Below the pieces are notes generated by a model. That model ran no database searches and had not been told where the DNA came from. It worked only from the letters and a program-made list of their open reading frames with translations. Positions 25,060-32,063 of a stretch of DNA of 35,817 nt are shown here, one piece after another (the stretch's first letter is position 1; each line of letters starts with the position of its first letter). Location: positions 1 through 35,817 of the forward strand of contig JAUIJH010000038.1 in assembly GCA_030431335.1 (NCBI GenBank), written 5' to 3'. The position numbers and the translations under genes are program-made. This DNA is from Alphaproteobacteria bacterium. Its GTDB lineage: Bacteria > Pseudomonadota > Alphaproteobacteria > Rhizobiales > Amorphaceae.

Positions 25060-26091
25060 ATGATCGAGACACAAACCCGCGTGGCGCTCGCCGGCTTCGG
25101 CGCGTGGGGCCAGATGCACGCCCGGGCGATCGGCGCCATCGACGGCGCACGGATCGCCTCCGTGTTTTGCCATTCGGAGCGCTCCGAGGCGGCGGCCGCC
25201 GAACTCCTGCCCGACGCGCGCCGCTTCAACGACTACGAGGCGATGCTGGCGGCGGGCGGCTACGACGTCGTCAACGTCACCGTGCCCAACGACGTCCACG
25301 CCGCGTTCGCGGTCGCGGCGCTGGGCGCGGGCGCCGACGTCTTCCTCGAAAAGCCCATCGGCGTGACGCTCGAGGAGTGCGACCGGGTGATCGAGGCGGC
25401 ACGGGCGGCCGGCCGGCGCGTCGCGGTCAACCACGAGCTGCGCGTGTCGCACCAGTGGCGCGGCGTGCGCGAGATCGTGGCCTCCGGCGACATCGGCGCG
25501 GTGCGCTACCAGCACTTCTCGCTGTTCCGCCACAAGTTCCGGCAAGGCTCGGGCGGCTGGCGCTATGACCCCGCGCGCGTCGGCTCGTGGGTGCTGGAGG
25601 AACTGGTCCACTTCTTCGATCTCGTCATGTGGTACGCGGCCGAGAACGGCGCGCCCGCCAGGGTCACCGCCTACGGCAACGGCGCCAACGGCGACCTCGC
25701 CAACCATTTCTGCACCGTGCTCGAATGGGACGACGGTTCGCTCGCCGTGCTCAGCCAGTGCCTTTCGGGCTTCGAGCATCACACGGCGCTGGTGATCGGC
25801 GGAACGGCCGGCAGCGTGCGCACCTGGTGGTCGGGCGCGCAGGACCGCACGATGCACCCCGAGTTCGAGCTCAAGGTGCAGCGCGGGGCGGCCGAGGTGG
25901 AGACGGTGGCGGTGCCCCTGTCGGGCGAGGTCTTCGAGCTGGAGGAGAGCCTGCGCTCCGCCTATGCCGGCTTCCGCGAGGGCCGCTCGATCCTGACGCC
26001 CGAACAGACCCGCATCGCCATCGAGGTCTGCCTCGCCGCCGAACGCTCCCACCGCCAGGGCACCCCGGTCGAGCTGAGCCGGGACCGGTAG
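25060..26091 (+). CDS. Gfo/Idh/MocA-family oxidoreductase
   Basis: A 343-residue NAD(P)-dependent dehydrogenase. The Rossmann motif is VALAGFGAWGQMHA, the catalytic-lysine motif is FLEKPIGVT, and the substrate-domain histidine region is ELVHFFDLVMWYA. ATG 25060 is preceded by a GGAAAGG ribosome binding site. It likely oxidises or reduces a sugar or cyclitol hydroxyl and is the last gene of the plus-strand locus; a GC-rich hairpin follows. The 76-base gap before it holds no gene. Confidence 0.9.
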   Translation: MIETQTRVALAGFGAWGQMHARAIGAIDGARIASVFCHSERSEAAAAELLPDARRFNDYEAMLAAGGYDVVNVTVPNDVHAAFAVAALGAGADVFLEKPIGVTLEECDRVIEAARAAGRRVAVNHELRVSHQWRGVREIVASGDIGAVRYQHFSLFRHKFRQGSGGWRYDPARVGSWVLEELVHFFDLVMWYAAENGAPARVTAYGNGANGDLANHFCTVLEWDDGSLAVLSQCLSGFEHHTALVIGGTAGSVRTWWSGAQDRTMHPEFELKVQRGAAEVETVAVPLSGEVFELEESLRSAYAGFREGRSILTPEQTRIAIEVCLAAERSHRQGTPVELSRDR

Positions 26092-26106
26092 GCGTGGGAG
26101 CTAGGA

Positions 26107-26137
26107 CGCGCCGCCGCTTGGCCCGCGGCGGGTCGCG
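26107..26137. terminator. GC-rich hairpin after the catabolic locus
   Basis: Perfect arms CCGCCGC (26111-26117) and GCGGCGG (26125-26131) surround a seven-base loop, and CGCG on both outer sides can extend the stem past a two-base bulge. It lies between the convergent Gfo/Idh and GFA-family genes and could end transcription from both sides; no T-run is present. Confidence 0.45.
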
Positions 26138-26152
26138 CCCGGCCGCCGCGCC

Positions 26153-26568
26153 TCAACCCGGCGGCATGGTCTGGAATTTCGGCAGCGCCGGGTCGAGGTG
26201 GTCCCAGACGTAGCCGCGCTTGGCATAGGTCACCACCTGCGGCGCGTACCGGCCGGATCGTCGAGGCTCGCGGCGTGCACGGTGAACAAGTCGGGATGCG
26301 CCGACAATGCCAGGTACACCGGCGACCCGCAGGTGGGGCAGAAGGCGTGCGCCTTCTCGTTGCCGCTTTCGCCCACCAAGGTCCAGTGCGTCGGCTCGCC
26401 CGTCAGCTTCACTTGCGCGCGTGAGGGGAACGTCAGGTAGGATCCATGCCCGGTGCCGCTCGCCCGCTGGCAGTCGCGGCACTGGCAGTCGTTCATGAAG
26501 ATCGGTTCGGCCGAGATTTCATAGCGGATCGCGCCGCAGGCGCAGCCGCCGCAATAGGCATCGCTCAT
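26153..26568 (-). pseudogene. GFA/CENP-V-family zinc protein, frameshifted near the 3' end
   Basis: The N-terminal part from ATG 26568 shows the complete GFA-family cysteine set: Cys9 and Cys11 (CxC), Cys28, Cys30 and Cys33 (CxCxxC), and Cys77 and Cys80 (FCPTCG). The family is named for glutathione-dependent formaldehyde-activating enzyme, but most members have unknown activity. At about 26250-26256 the frame breaks: it reads DDPAG and soon stops, while another frame continues with the expected C terminus (RYAPQVVTYAKRGYVWDHLDP, split by the shift) to the stop at 26153. One missing C in a run of C and G bases explains it exactly. Restored length is 138 residues, normal for the family. Because the change is one base in a GC run, a sequencing error is as likely as true decay. 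It lies upstream of and convergent to the large locus. Confidence 0.8.
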
Positions 26569-26645
26569 TCGTCTCTCCTTCGGTGAAGCGTCGATCCTTC
26601 GGTGAAGCGTCGATGGGGCGCGGTCGGTCGCCGGCCCGCGTCCGG

Positions 26646-27098
26646 TCAGTCGCCCGCGATCGACGCGATACGCGGCACGACCTGTTGCCAGCCGCGCCCC
26701 ATGGTCTCGAGCGCGGACCTGTTCAGCGGCACGACGAAGCCGCAATGGGCGAGGCGCAGGCGCGTTCCCTTCGCCGTCCCTTCCAGCGTCCACGTGACGA
26801 CCGTGTCCAGCGGCGATCCGTATCCGGCGTTTTCCGGGTGACCGCCCTTCCAGCTATAGGCGAGGCGCTCGTTCTCGATCACCTCGAGCACCTCGCAATG
26901 GATGACGCCGTCCCACGCGCCGGCGGCTTTGGTCTGGAAGGTGAAGCGCGTGCCCACCACGGGCGCGAACCCCGCCGGCGCCATCAACCAGCGGGCAATC
27001 AGCGCGCCGGTGGTCAGCGCCCTCCAGATCGTCTCCGGCGCGTGCGGCAAGACCTCCTCGACCACGATGTCCCTCGTTGCGGATGCGACGTCGCTCAT
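26646..27098 (-). CDS. SRPBCC (AHSA1-like) domain protein
   Basis: A 150-residue START/AHSA1-fold protein that should bind a hydrophobic ligand in a helix-grip cavity. The N terminus VVEEVLPHAPETIWRALTT and the later LAYSWKGGHPEN and TRLRLAHCGF segments follow the family pattern. It is translated from an ATG that overlaps the ArsR-type regulator stop (ATGA). The pair ArsR regulator plus SRPBCC protein is very common in bacteria, and the two are thought to act together, but the ligand is generally unknown. Confidence 0.88.
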   Translation of the reverse strand: MSDVASATRDIVVEEVLPHAPETIWRALTTGALIARWLMAPAGFAPVVGTRFTFQTKAAGAWDGVIHCEVLEVIENERLAYSWKGGHPENAGYGSPLDTVVTWTLEGTAKGTRLRLAHCGFVVPLNRSALETMGRGWQQVVPRIASIAGD

Positions 27099-27424
27099 GG
27101 ATCGATCTCCTGGAGGAGGGCACGCAGCGCGGCGAACCGGTCGCCCCAGAAGGCGCCGTAGTGGCTCATCCAGCCGGCCAGTGGCTCGAGCCCTTCGGGG
27201 CGGGCGCTGTAGTACACCTTCCGGCCCTCGGGGCGTTCGGTGACCAGGCCCGCTCGTTTCAACGATTTCAGGTGCTGGGAGATGGCGCCCTGGGTCACCC
27301 CGCTGCCCCGCGTCAACTCGGCAACGGTGATCTCGCCGGACCGGGCAACCCGCTCGAACACCATCCGGCGGGTGGGCACGGCGAGGGCCTGCATGACGGC
27401 ATCTATGGGGGCGGTTGCGACCAT
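27095..27424 (-). CDS. ArsR-family winged-helix regulator
   Basis: A 109-residue regulator. LAVPTRRMVFERVARSGEITVAEL is the usual first helix pair, and the recognition helix is GVTQGAISQHLKSLKRAGL (42-60), followed by the wing ERPEGRKVYYSA. There are no cysteines of the metal-sensing type, so it belongs to the group paired with SRPBCC proteins rather than to arsenic sensors. The start codon lies directly behind a well-formed promoter, and there is no ribosome binding site, suggesting a leaderless transcript. A 34-base dyad overlaps that promoter and is the likely autoregulatory operator. Confidence 0.92.
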   Translation of the reverse strand: MVATAPIDAVMQALAVPTRRMVFERVARSGEITVAELTRGSGVTQGAISQHLKSLKRAGLVTERPEGRKVYYSARPEGLEPLAGWMSHYGAFWGDRFAALRALLQEIDP

Positions 27425-27430
27425 GCGAAA

Positions 27431-27459
27431 TGATTAGTGCTCGCTAATGCATTAGTCAA
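27431..27459 (-). promoter_or_regulatory. Sigma-70-type promoter of the ArsR/SRPBCC pair
   Basis: On the minus strand TTGACT (plus-strand 27454-27459) and TAATCA (27431-27436) are separated by exactly 17 bases. The -10 box ends seven bases before the ATG at 27424, so transcription should begin at or next to the start codon. Confidence 0.65.
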
Positions 27460-27466
27460 CACTAAT
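27433..27466. promoter_or_regulatory. 34-base operator-like dyad over the arsR promoter
   Basis: Outer arms ATTAGTG (27433-27439) and CACTAAT (27460-27466) and the inner perfect palindrome CTAATGCATTAG (27444-27455) share one centre at 27449.5. The dyad covers the spacer, most of the -10 box and nearly all of the -35 box, so a bound ArsR dimer or pair of dimers would block RNA polymerase. It is AT-rich against a GC-rich background. Confidence 0.7.
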
Positions 27467-27561
27467 TAGTACGGCTCGGCATCGGGGTCGCCGTTCCGGT
27501 CGTCTGGCCGGTGCCGGGGGAGGGTCTCAACGCCGGTCGCCGGCCGAACCCATCGGCCGAC

Positions 27562-27581
27562 CCGTCGCGCCAACGCGACGG
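27562..27581 (-). terminator. Hairpin downstream of the GIY-YIG-like gene
   Basis: A perfect 8-base stem, CCGTCGCG (27562-27569) with CGCGACGG (27574-27581) and a four-base loop, lies four bases past the stop codon of the minus-strand gene. There is no T-run. It could act as terminator or protect the 3' end. Confidence 0.5.
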
Positions 27582-27585
27582 CGTA

Positions 27586-28209
27586 TCAGGCGGCGGCGCG
27601 CAGGTGGACGAAGAGGCCGAGGGCGATGGTGACGCCGATGAGGAGCGCGATCATCTCGTGCCGGCTCCAGCGCCGCGCGGCGGGGGCGGCGCGGCGGGCC
27701 GGCTTGCGCGCCGGCGGGCGCTTGGCGGCGAGGGCGTTGTAGCGGGCCGCGAAGGCCAGGAAGGCCGCGAACAGCGCCAGCGTGGCGGCGAACCCGGCGA
27801 GCCCGGCGCCCTGCGCGGTGGCGTAGGCGGCGCCGCAGGATCCCGCCAGCGATACCAGCAGCCCCGCGGCGGGCGGCCGGCCGCGCCGTGCGCCGCGCGC
27901 GGGCGGGCGCGTCACCCGCGGCATGAACCGTGCCCGGAACGCGACGCGGGCGAGCCCCACCTTCGCCTCCGCCACCGACAGCTTGAAGAACTCCGAGCCG
28001 GCCACGCGCCGGGCGGCGAAGCGGCGGTGCATCCGCGCTTCCACCTCGTGCATGTCGGCGACCTTCACCGCGTGGGCGAGGGTGAACGATCCCGGCACGC
28101 CGGCCGCGCCCGACAATTCGATCATCCGCCGCGCGGGATCGGCCGACCGGCCGATCTTCACCAGGTCCGGCAGATAAGCGTTGGTGGCGATGTAGACCGA
28201 GCCGTTCAC
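27586..28209 (-). CDS. GIY-YIG/T5orf172-like domain protein with C-terminal membrane segments
   Basis: A 207-residue protein. Residues 4-80 match the T5orf172/MUG113 branch of the GIY-YIG nucleases: VYIATN (5-10) for the first strand, KIGRSADPARRM (18-29) for the second, Glu57 in MHEVEARMHRRF and GSEFFKL (71-77). In GIY-YIG enzymes the Tyr, Arg and Glu are catalytic. After a basic linker (about 98-112) come hydrophobic segments at about 114-131, 137-157 and 186-203, so the domain is probably tethered to the membrane facing the cytosol. The start is GTG 28209. Domain activity on DNA is not established for this branch. An overlapping short open frame upstream is listed separately. Confidence 0.75.
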   Translation of the reverse strand: MNGSVYIATNAYLPDLVKIGRSADPARRMIELSGAAGVPGSFTLAHAVKVADMHEVEARMHRRFAARRVAGSEFFKLSVAEAKVGLARVAFRARFMPRVTRPPARGARRGRPPAAGLLVSLAGSCGAAYATAQGAGLAGFAATLALFAAFLAFAARYNALAAKRPPARKPARRAAPAARRWSRHEMIALLIGVTIALGLFVHLRAAA

Positions 28210-28322
28210 CGCGCCACCGCCGCGCCGCCGACGGCCCGGTCGCCGCTGTGGTCGCCGCTCTGCTCCCCGCTGTGGCCGCCAAAGCGCATCCGAAAGTGCA
28301 TGTGGTTGAAAAGCTTGGCCAT
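28206..28322 (-). CDS. Possible 38-residue upstream open frame
   Basis: A short frame starts at ATG 28322 (MAKLFNHMHF) and ends in TGA at 28206-28208, sharing GTGA with the GTG start of the GIY-YIG-like gene. The middle is a glycine/serine/histidine repeat (GGHSGEQSGDHSGD) from a 12-base DNA repeat. No good ribosome binding site precedes it and I know no homologue. The exact overlap is its only support, so it may be a leader peptide or chance. Confidence 0.25.
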   Translation of the reverse strand: MAKLFNHMHFRMRFGGHSGEQSGDHSGDRAVGGAAVAR

Positions 28323-28466
28323 GGCGCCCTGTGACCCCGTGTGACGCTGCCTCCCATTCTAGCGCGGTTCATCGAATGTTCGCAAATCCGGGCGACAGCC
28401 GACGGCCCTGGCCCTTTCCCCGCGCGGCTGCGCTATGATCGCCGCCAAAGAGAGGGAGACGCTGCG
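28323..28466. other. Divergent gap before the PPK2 gene
   Basis: Together with 28210-28322 this makes a gap of about 255 bases between the GIY-YIG-like gene and the PPK2 gene, which read away from each other. It should hold both promoters. A less GC-rich segment at about 28360-28395 is the likeliest site. I cannot assign boxes. Confidence 0.3.
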
Positions 28467-29363
28467 ATGGATACAGCCGAACTTGCCGAGCGCCACCGCG
28501 TGCGCGACGCCAAGAACTTCGACCTCGCCACGGTCGATCCGTCCGACACGGCTGGGCTGGACATCGCCAAGGGCGACGCGAAGGACCTGTTGGAGACCCA
28601 CGTCAAGGACCTGCGCAAGTGGCAGGAGCGGCTGTTCGCGGAGGGCAAGCGCTCGCTCCTCATCGTGCTGCAGGCGATGGACACGGCCGGCAAGGACAGC
28701 GCCATCAAGCATGTGCTGACCGGCATCAATCCGCAGGGCGTCGACGTGACCGGCTTCAAGGCGCCGAGCACCATCGAGCGCAGCCACGACTATCTGTGGC
28801 GCCATGTGAAGGCGCTGCCCTCGCGCGGGCGCATCGGCATCTTCAACCGCTCCCACTACGAGGAGGTGCTGGTGGTGCGCGTGCACCCGGAGATCCTGCG
28901 CAGCCGCGGCATCGCGACCGACGACCCGGACCTGTGGAAGCACCGCTTCAAGAGCATCCGCGAGTTCGAGCGGCACATGTCGCGCAGCGGCACCACGGTG
29001 TTGAAGTTCTACCTGCACATTTCCAAGGAAGAGCAGGCGCGGCGGCTGCTGGCCCGTATCGACGAGCCGGACAAGAACTGGAAGTTCGCCCCCGCCGACA
29101 TGAAGGAGCGCGCCTTCTTCGGCGACTATATGCACGCCTACGAAGAATTGATCCGCCACACCTCGCGCGACTACGCGCCCTGGTTCGTGGTACCGGCCAA
29201 CGACAAGTGGTACTCCCGCCTCGTCATCTCGGCGACCATCTGCGAAACCTTGGCCCACCTCGATCCGCGCTTCCCGGACCTGGGCGAGACCACCCACCAG
29301 GAGTTCGCCGACGCACGGGCGGAGCTCGTCAAGGAGCTGGAGGAGGCCAAGAAGTCCGCCTGA
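28467..29363 (+). CDS. Polyphosphate kinase 2 family protein (class III-like)
   Basis: A 298-residue kinase that transfers phosphate between polyphosphate and nucleotides. The Walker A-like loop is QAMDTAGKDSAI (69-80), the second motif is GIFNRSHYEEVLVVRVHPE (124-142) and the lid arginines follow in KHRFKSIREFERH. The FNRSHYE form and the C-terminal YAPWFVVPANDKWY match class III PPK2 proteins such as that of Meiothermus ruber, which phosphorylate both AMP and ADP; class here is inferred from these motifs. The ATG is preceded by GAGGGAG. The protein is complete and soluble. It converges on the aldolase gene with 18 bases between stops and shows no functional link to its neighbours. Confidence 0.93.
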   Translation: MDTAELAERHRVRDAKNFDLATVDPSDTAGLDIAKGDAKDLLETHVKDLRKWQERLFAEGKRSLLIVLQAMDTAGKDSAIKHVLTGINPQGVDVTGFKAPSTIERSHDYLWRHVKALPSRGRIGIFNRSHYEEVLVVRVHPEILRSRGIATDDPDLWKHRFKSIREFERHMSRSGTTVLKFYLHISKEEQARRLLARIDEPDKNWKFAPADMKERAFFGDYMHAYEELIRHTSRDYAPWFVVPANDKWYSRLVISATICETLAHLDPRFPDLGETTHQEFADARAELVKELEEAKKSA

Positions 29364-29381
29364 GGCGGGGGCGGCGGGTCG

Positions 29382-30329
29382 CTAGCGCCCGGAGGGGGCG
29401 AATTCGGGAATGTGGCGCCGCGCGGCCTGCGCGATGCGCGCGACGGCGGCATCCGCCACGCCCTCGTAGGGCCAAAGCAAGCGCGGGGCGATGGCGATCC
29501 AGCCGCCCGCCGCCGCCATCGCCTTGTCGATGGCGAAGCCCGGATGGCCCGCCTCCAGCAGCGGCACCACCGCCTCGGCCATGAACGCGGCAATGCGCGC
29601 CTCGATGTCCCGCGCGGCGGCCGGGTCGCTGCGGCAGAGCGCGGCCCAGCGCACCGCGCCCACGGGCGACAGGCACGCCATGTTGGAATAGGCGCCGTGC
29701 GCGCCCTGCGCGATGCCGCTCGCATAGTGGTGGCCGGGGATGAACACCGACAGGCGCGCCAGGACCGGCGCCATCGCGGCGTACCAGGCCGCGTCGCCGC
29801 CGCCGCACTTGAGGCCGACGAGGGCCGGCAGGTCCGCCGCCAGCAGCGCGAGCTCGGCCGGGGACAGCACCGTCTTGGCCGTCGGCGGGTTGTAGAGGAC
29901 GAGGGGGACGGCGCCGGCCGCCGCGGCCGCGCCTTGGAGAAAGCGGCGCGCGGTGGCGAAATCGATCGCCGTCCAGTCCGGCAGCGTGACCTGGATCGCG
30001 GTGGGCGCGAGGGTGGCGGCGAAGGCGATACGCGCGAGGCCGCCGGGCGCCAGCGGATGCGCCGCGCCGATCTGGAAGGGGAGGCCGGCCGCGCGCGCGG
30101 CCCGTGCCGCCCGCTCGCCGACGGCGCGAAAATCCGCCTCGCTCACGGTGTGGAACTCGCCCGCCGTGCCGCCGGTATAGATGCCGTCGCAGCCGGCCGC
30201 GGCATAGGCGGCGATCTGATCGTCGAGAGCGCTGAAATCGATGGCGCCGGACGGGTCGAGCGACAACAGGACGGTCGCCCACACGCCGCGGATCGCGGCG
30301 GCCGAGGGGGCGGCGGCGGGCATCGTCAT
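29382..30329 (-). CDS. DapA-family (dihydrodipicolinate synthase-like) aldolase, copy 2
   Basis: A 315-residue TIM-barrel class I aldolase/hydratase. Conserved positions are GGTAGEF (53-59), Tyr146 in VLYNPPT and the Schiff-base lysine Lys174 in VGLKCGGGD. The family includes DapA, NanA, 2-keto-3-deoxygluconate aldolases and hydroxyproline dehydratases, so the reaction is uncertain; GGTAGE instead of GTTGE argues against a true DapA. The ATG at 30327-30329 overlaps the regulator stop (ATGA), so it is the third gene of a minus-strand operon. Confidence 0.88.
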   Translation of the reverse strand: MTMPAAAPSAAAIRGVWATVLLSLDPSGAIDFSALDDQIAAYAAAGCDGIYTGGTAGEFHTVSEADFRAVGERAARAARAAGLPFQIGAAHPLAPGGLARIAFAATLAPTAIQVTLPDWTAIDFATARRFLQGAAAAAGAVPLVLYNPPTAKTVLSPAELALLAADLPALVGLKCGGGDAAWYAAMAPVLARLSVFIPGHHYASGIAQGAHGAYSNMACLSPVGAVRWAALCRSDPAAARDIEARIAAFMAEAVVPLLEAGHPGFAIDKAMAAAGGWIAIAPRLLWPYEGVADAAVARIAQAARRHIPEFAPSGR

Positions 30330-31021
30330 TCTCCCTCGGCGGCGTCTTTGCGGGTGAACAGGTGCGTGCGCAGCGCGTCGGCCGCGCCCAGCGCGTCGCC
30401 GGCGCGGATCGCCTCCAGGATCTGGGCATGCTGGGCCACCACGCGGGTGTGGATGCGCTGCACCTTGGGGCCGAGCTCGGGGTTGAACAGCCCCCACTCG
30501 ATCAGCGAGCCGTGCAGCGCGATGGCGACCGAATTGTCCAACACCCCCACCAGGCAGCGGTGGAACGCGCGGTCCGCATCGCGAAACGCCTCGCCCTTGC
30601 CGGTGCTCGCGCGGCAGGCGGCCAGCGCCTCTTCCAGCACCGCGATATCGTCGTCGTCGCGGCGGCGGGCGGCCTCCATCGCGGCGGCCGTCTCCAGGAT
30701 GATGCGCAGATCGTAGAACTCGGAGCGGCGCGCGCTGTCGGCCAGCATCGCGCTCACCATGTCGCCGATGGCGTTCATCGCGCCCTTGGGCGTGGGCGCC
30801 ACCACCACCGGGGCGACGCCGCGCTTCAGCCGCACGAAGCCCTTGCGCTCCAGCATCAGCAGCGCCTCCTTCACGGAGGGGCGGCCGACGTCGAACATCT
30901 CCATCAGCGTGCGTTCGGAGGGCAGCTTGGAGCCGGGCGGAAACTCGCCGGAGCGGATGGCGGACAGGATCGATTCCTCGATCTGCTCGCTCAACCTTAT
31001 CCGCCCCAGGCTCGTTTCCAC
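30326..31021 (-). CDS. FadR-type GntR-family regulator
   Basis: A 231-residue regulator with an N-terminal winged helix (residues 11-68: GEFPPGSKLPSERTLMEMFDVGRPSVKEAL in family order) and a C-terminal all-helical FCD domain. The FCD ligands are recognisable as an Asp in YDLRIILE, a His in FHRCLVG and two late His residues in VAQHAQILEAI and LRTHL, so a metal and an acidic ligand are likely bound. The family controls sugar-acid and sialic-acid genes; NanR belongs to it. The start is GTG 31021, five bases after the stop of the NanA-like gene. Its probable operator is the dyad at 31976-32018. Confidence 0.88.
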   Translation of the reverse strand: METSLGRIRLSEQIEESILSAIRSGEFPPGSKLPSERTLMEMFDVGRPSVKEALLMLERKGFVRLKRGVAPVVVAPTPKGAMNAIGDMVSAMLADSARRSEFYDLRIILETAAAMEAARRRDDDDIAVLEEALAACRASTGKGEAFRDADRAFHRCLVGVLDNSVAIALHGSLIEWGLFNPELGPKVQRIHTRVVAQHAQILEAIRAGDALGAADALRTHLFTRKDAAEGE

Positions 31022-31026
31022 GTCGC

Positions 31027-31938
31027 TCAGCCTCGCGCGCTGGCCGGCGTCGGGGCCGGTTCCGACAGGTAGGTGGCCACCGCCTCGTCGAGCCCCTTCT
31101 TCTCCGCAGCGCTCAGCGGCAGGAAGGGGGCGCGGCACGGCCCCACCGGCAGCCCCTGCAGCTCCAGGATATACTTGATCGCCGGGAACACGCGGGCGGC
31201 GACGATGGCGTCGATCAGTCCGTTGATCTCCCCCTGCACGGCGCGGGCGGTGTCCATGTCGCCGTCGGCATGCGCGTCGCGCAGCTTCAACACCTGGCCG
31301 GGCTGGACGTTGTAGGTGGAGCCGATGCCGCCGTCACCGCCCATCGCGTAGCCGGCGAGCAGCGTCTCGTCGAAGCCGTTGAGGAGGATCTTGTCCGGCG
31401 CGGCGCGGCGGATCTGCTCGAACGCGTAGTAGTCGGACGCCGTGTTCTTCACGCCCACCACGTTGGGCAGCGACATCAGCTCCACGAGCTGCGCCGTCGA
31501 CAGCGTGACGCCGGTCAGCTTGGGGATGTTGTAGATGATGAAGGGGAGGTCCGTCGCCGCGGCTAGCGTCGCGTAGTGCGCCTTCAGCTCGGCAAAGGTG
31601 TAGCCGAAATAAAACGGCGGCACGGCCGAGACCGCGTGGTAGCCGAGCCGCGCGGCCTCCTTGGCAAGGTGCAGCGAGACGGCCGGGTTCACGTCGCCGA
31701 CATGGGCGATCAGCGCGCAGTCGCCGGCCGCCGCCTCGGCCACCACCGCGTAGGAGCGCGCCCGCTCCTGCGGGCTCATCAGGAACGATTCGCCGGTGCT
31801 GCCGCCGACATAGAGCCCGTCGAGCCCCGCATCGATGTTGCGACGCACGAGATCGGCGAAGGCCGTCTCGGCGAGACTCGCGCCGTCGGCCGTGAAGGGC
31901 GTGGGCAGCGCCGCGTGCAAGCCGGCGATCTGGGTCAT
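31027..31938 (-). CDS. DapA/NanA-family aldolase, N-acetylneuraminate-lyase-like
   Basis: A 303-residue class I aldolase. GGSTGES (45-51), Tyr136 in IIYNIP and Lys164 in VGVKNTASD fall almost exactly on E. coli NanA (Ser47, Thr48, Tyr137, Lys165), and GSTGE rather than GTTGE is typical of N-acetylneuraminate lyases, which cleave sialic acid to pyruvate and N-acetylmannosamine. Close relatives acting on other 2-oxo-3-deoxy acids share these marks. The start is ATG 31938 with AAGGA eight bases upstream; the longer open frame runs into the promoter. It is first in the operon with the GntR regulator and the second aldolase and is divergent from the TRAP genes. Confidence 0.88.
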   Translation of the reverse strand: MTQIAGLHAALPTPFTADGASLAETAFADLVRRNIDAGLDGLYVGGSTGESFLMSPQERARSYAVVAEAAAGDCALIAHVGDVNPAVSLHLAKEAARLGYHAVSAVPPFYFGYTFAELKAHYATLAAATDLPFIIYNIPKLTGVTLSTAQLVELMSLPNVVGVKNTASDYYAFEQIRRAAPDKILLNGFDETLLAGYAMGGDGGIGSTYNVQPGQVLKLRDAHADGDMDTARAVQGEINGLIDAIVAARVFPAIKYILELQGLPVGPCRAPFLPLSAAEKKGLDEAVATYLSEPAPTPASARG

Positions 31939-31978
31939 GGAGTGTCCTTTGAAGGTGCCGCTAAAGTGGCATGACATG

Positions 31979-32008
31979 TTGACATAATGCTACGTTGCTA
32001 GGTAGCGT
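31979..32008 (+). promoter_or_regulatory. Promoter of the TRAP transporter genes
   Basis: TTGACA (31979-31984), a perfect -35, is followed after 18 bases by TAGCGT (32003-32008). The -10 is weak. It overlaps the opposite promoter completely, so the two directions should compete and share one operator. Confidence 0.45.
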
Positions 32009-32015
32009 TCGTCAA
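31987..32015 (-). promoter_or_regulatory. Promoter of the NanA-like/GntR/aldolase operon
   Basis: On the minus strand TTGACG (plus-strand 32010-32015) and TAGCAT (31987-31992) are 17 bases apart, a good sigma-70 match. The leader to ATG 31938 would be about 42 bases. Confidence 0.6.
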
Positions 32016-32063
32016 CATAAACGCGGCCCGTCCTGGAGCCGCCCCATCAGGGAGGAGCCCGTC

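Larger units (their letters stand above)
31976..32018. promoter_or_regulatory. Operator-like dyad between the aldolase operon and TRAP genes
   Basis: Perfect arms ATGTTGAC (31976-31983) and GTCAACAT (32011-32018) enclose a second inverted repeat, GCTAC (31989-31993) and GTAGC (32002-32006), with nearly the same centre (31997). The outer arms coincide with the -35 boxes of the two divergent promoters. The FadR-type regulator encoded nearby is the obvious candidate to bind here. Confidence 0.6.

Noticed and set aside
29382..30329. Lysine-biosynthetic dapA
   Set aside because: GGTAGE replaces the usual GTTGE, and it lies in a catabolic operon with a GntR regulator and a second family member.
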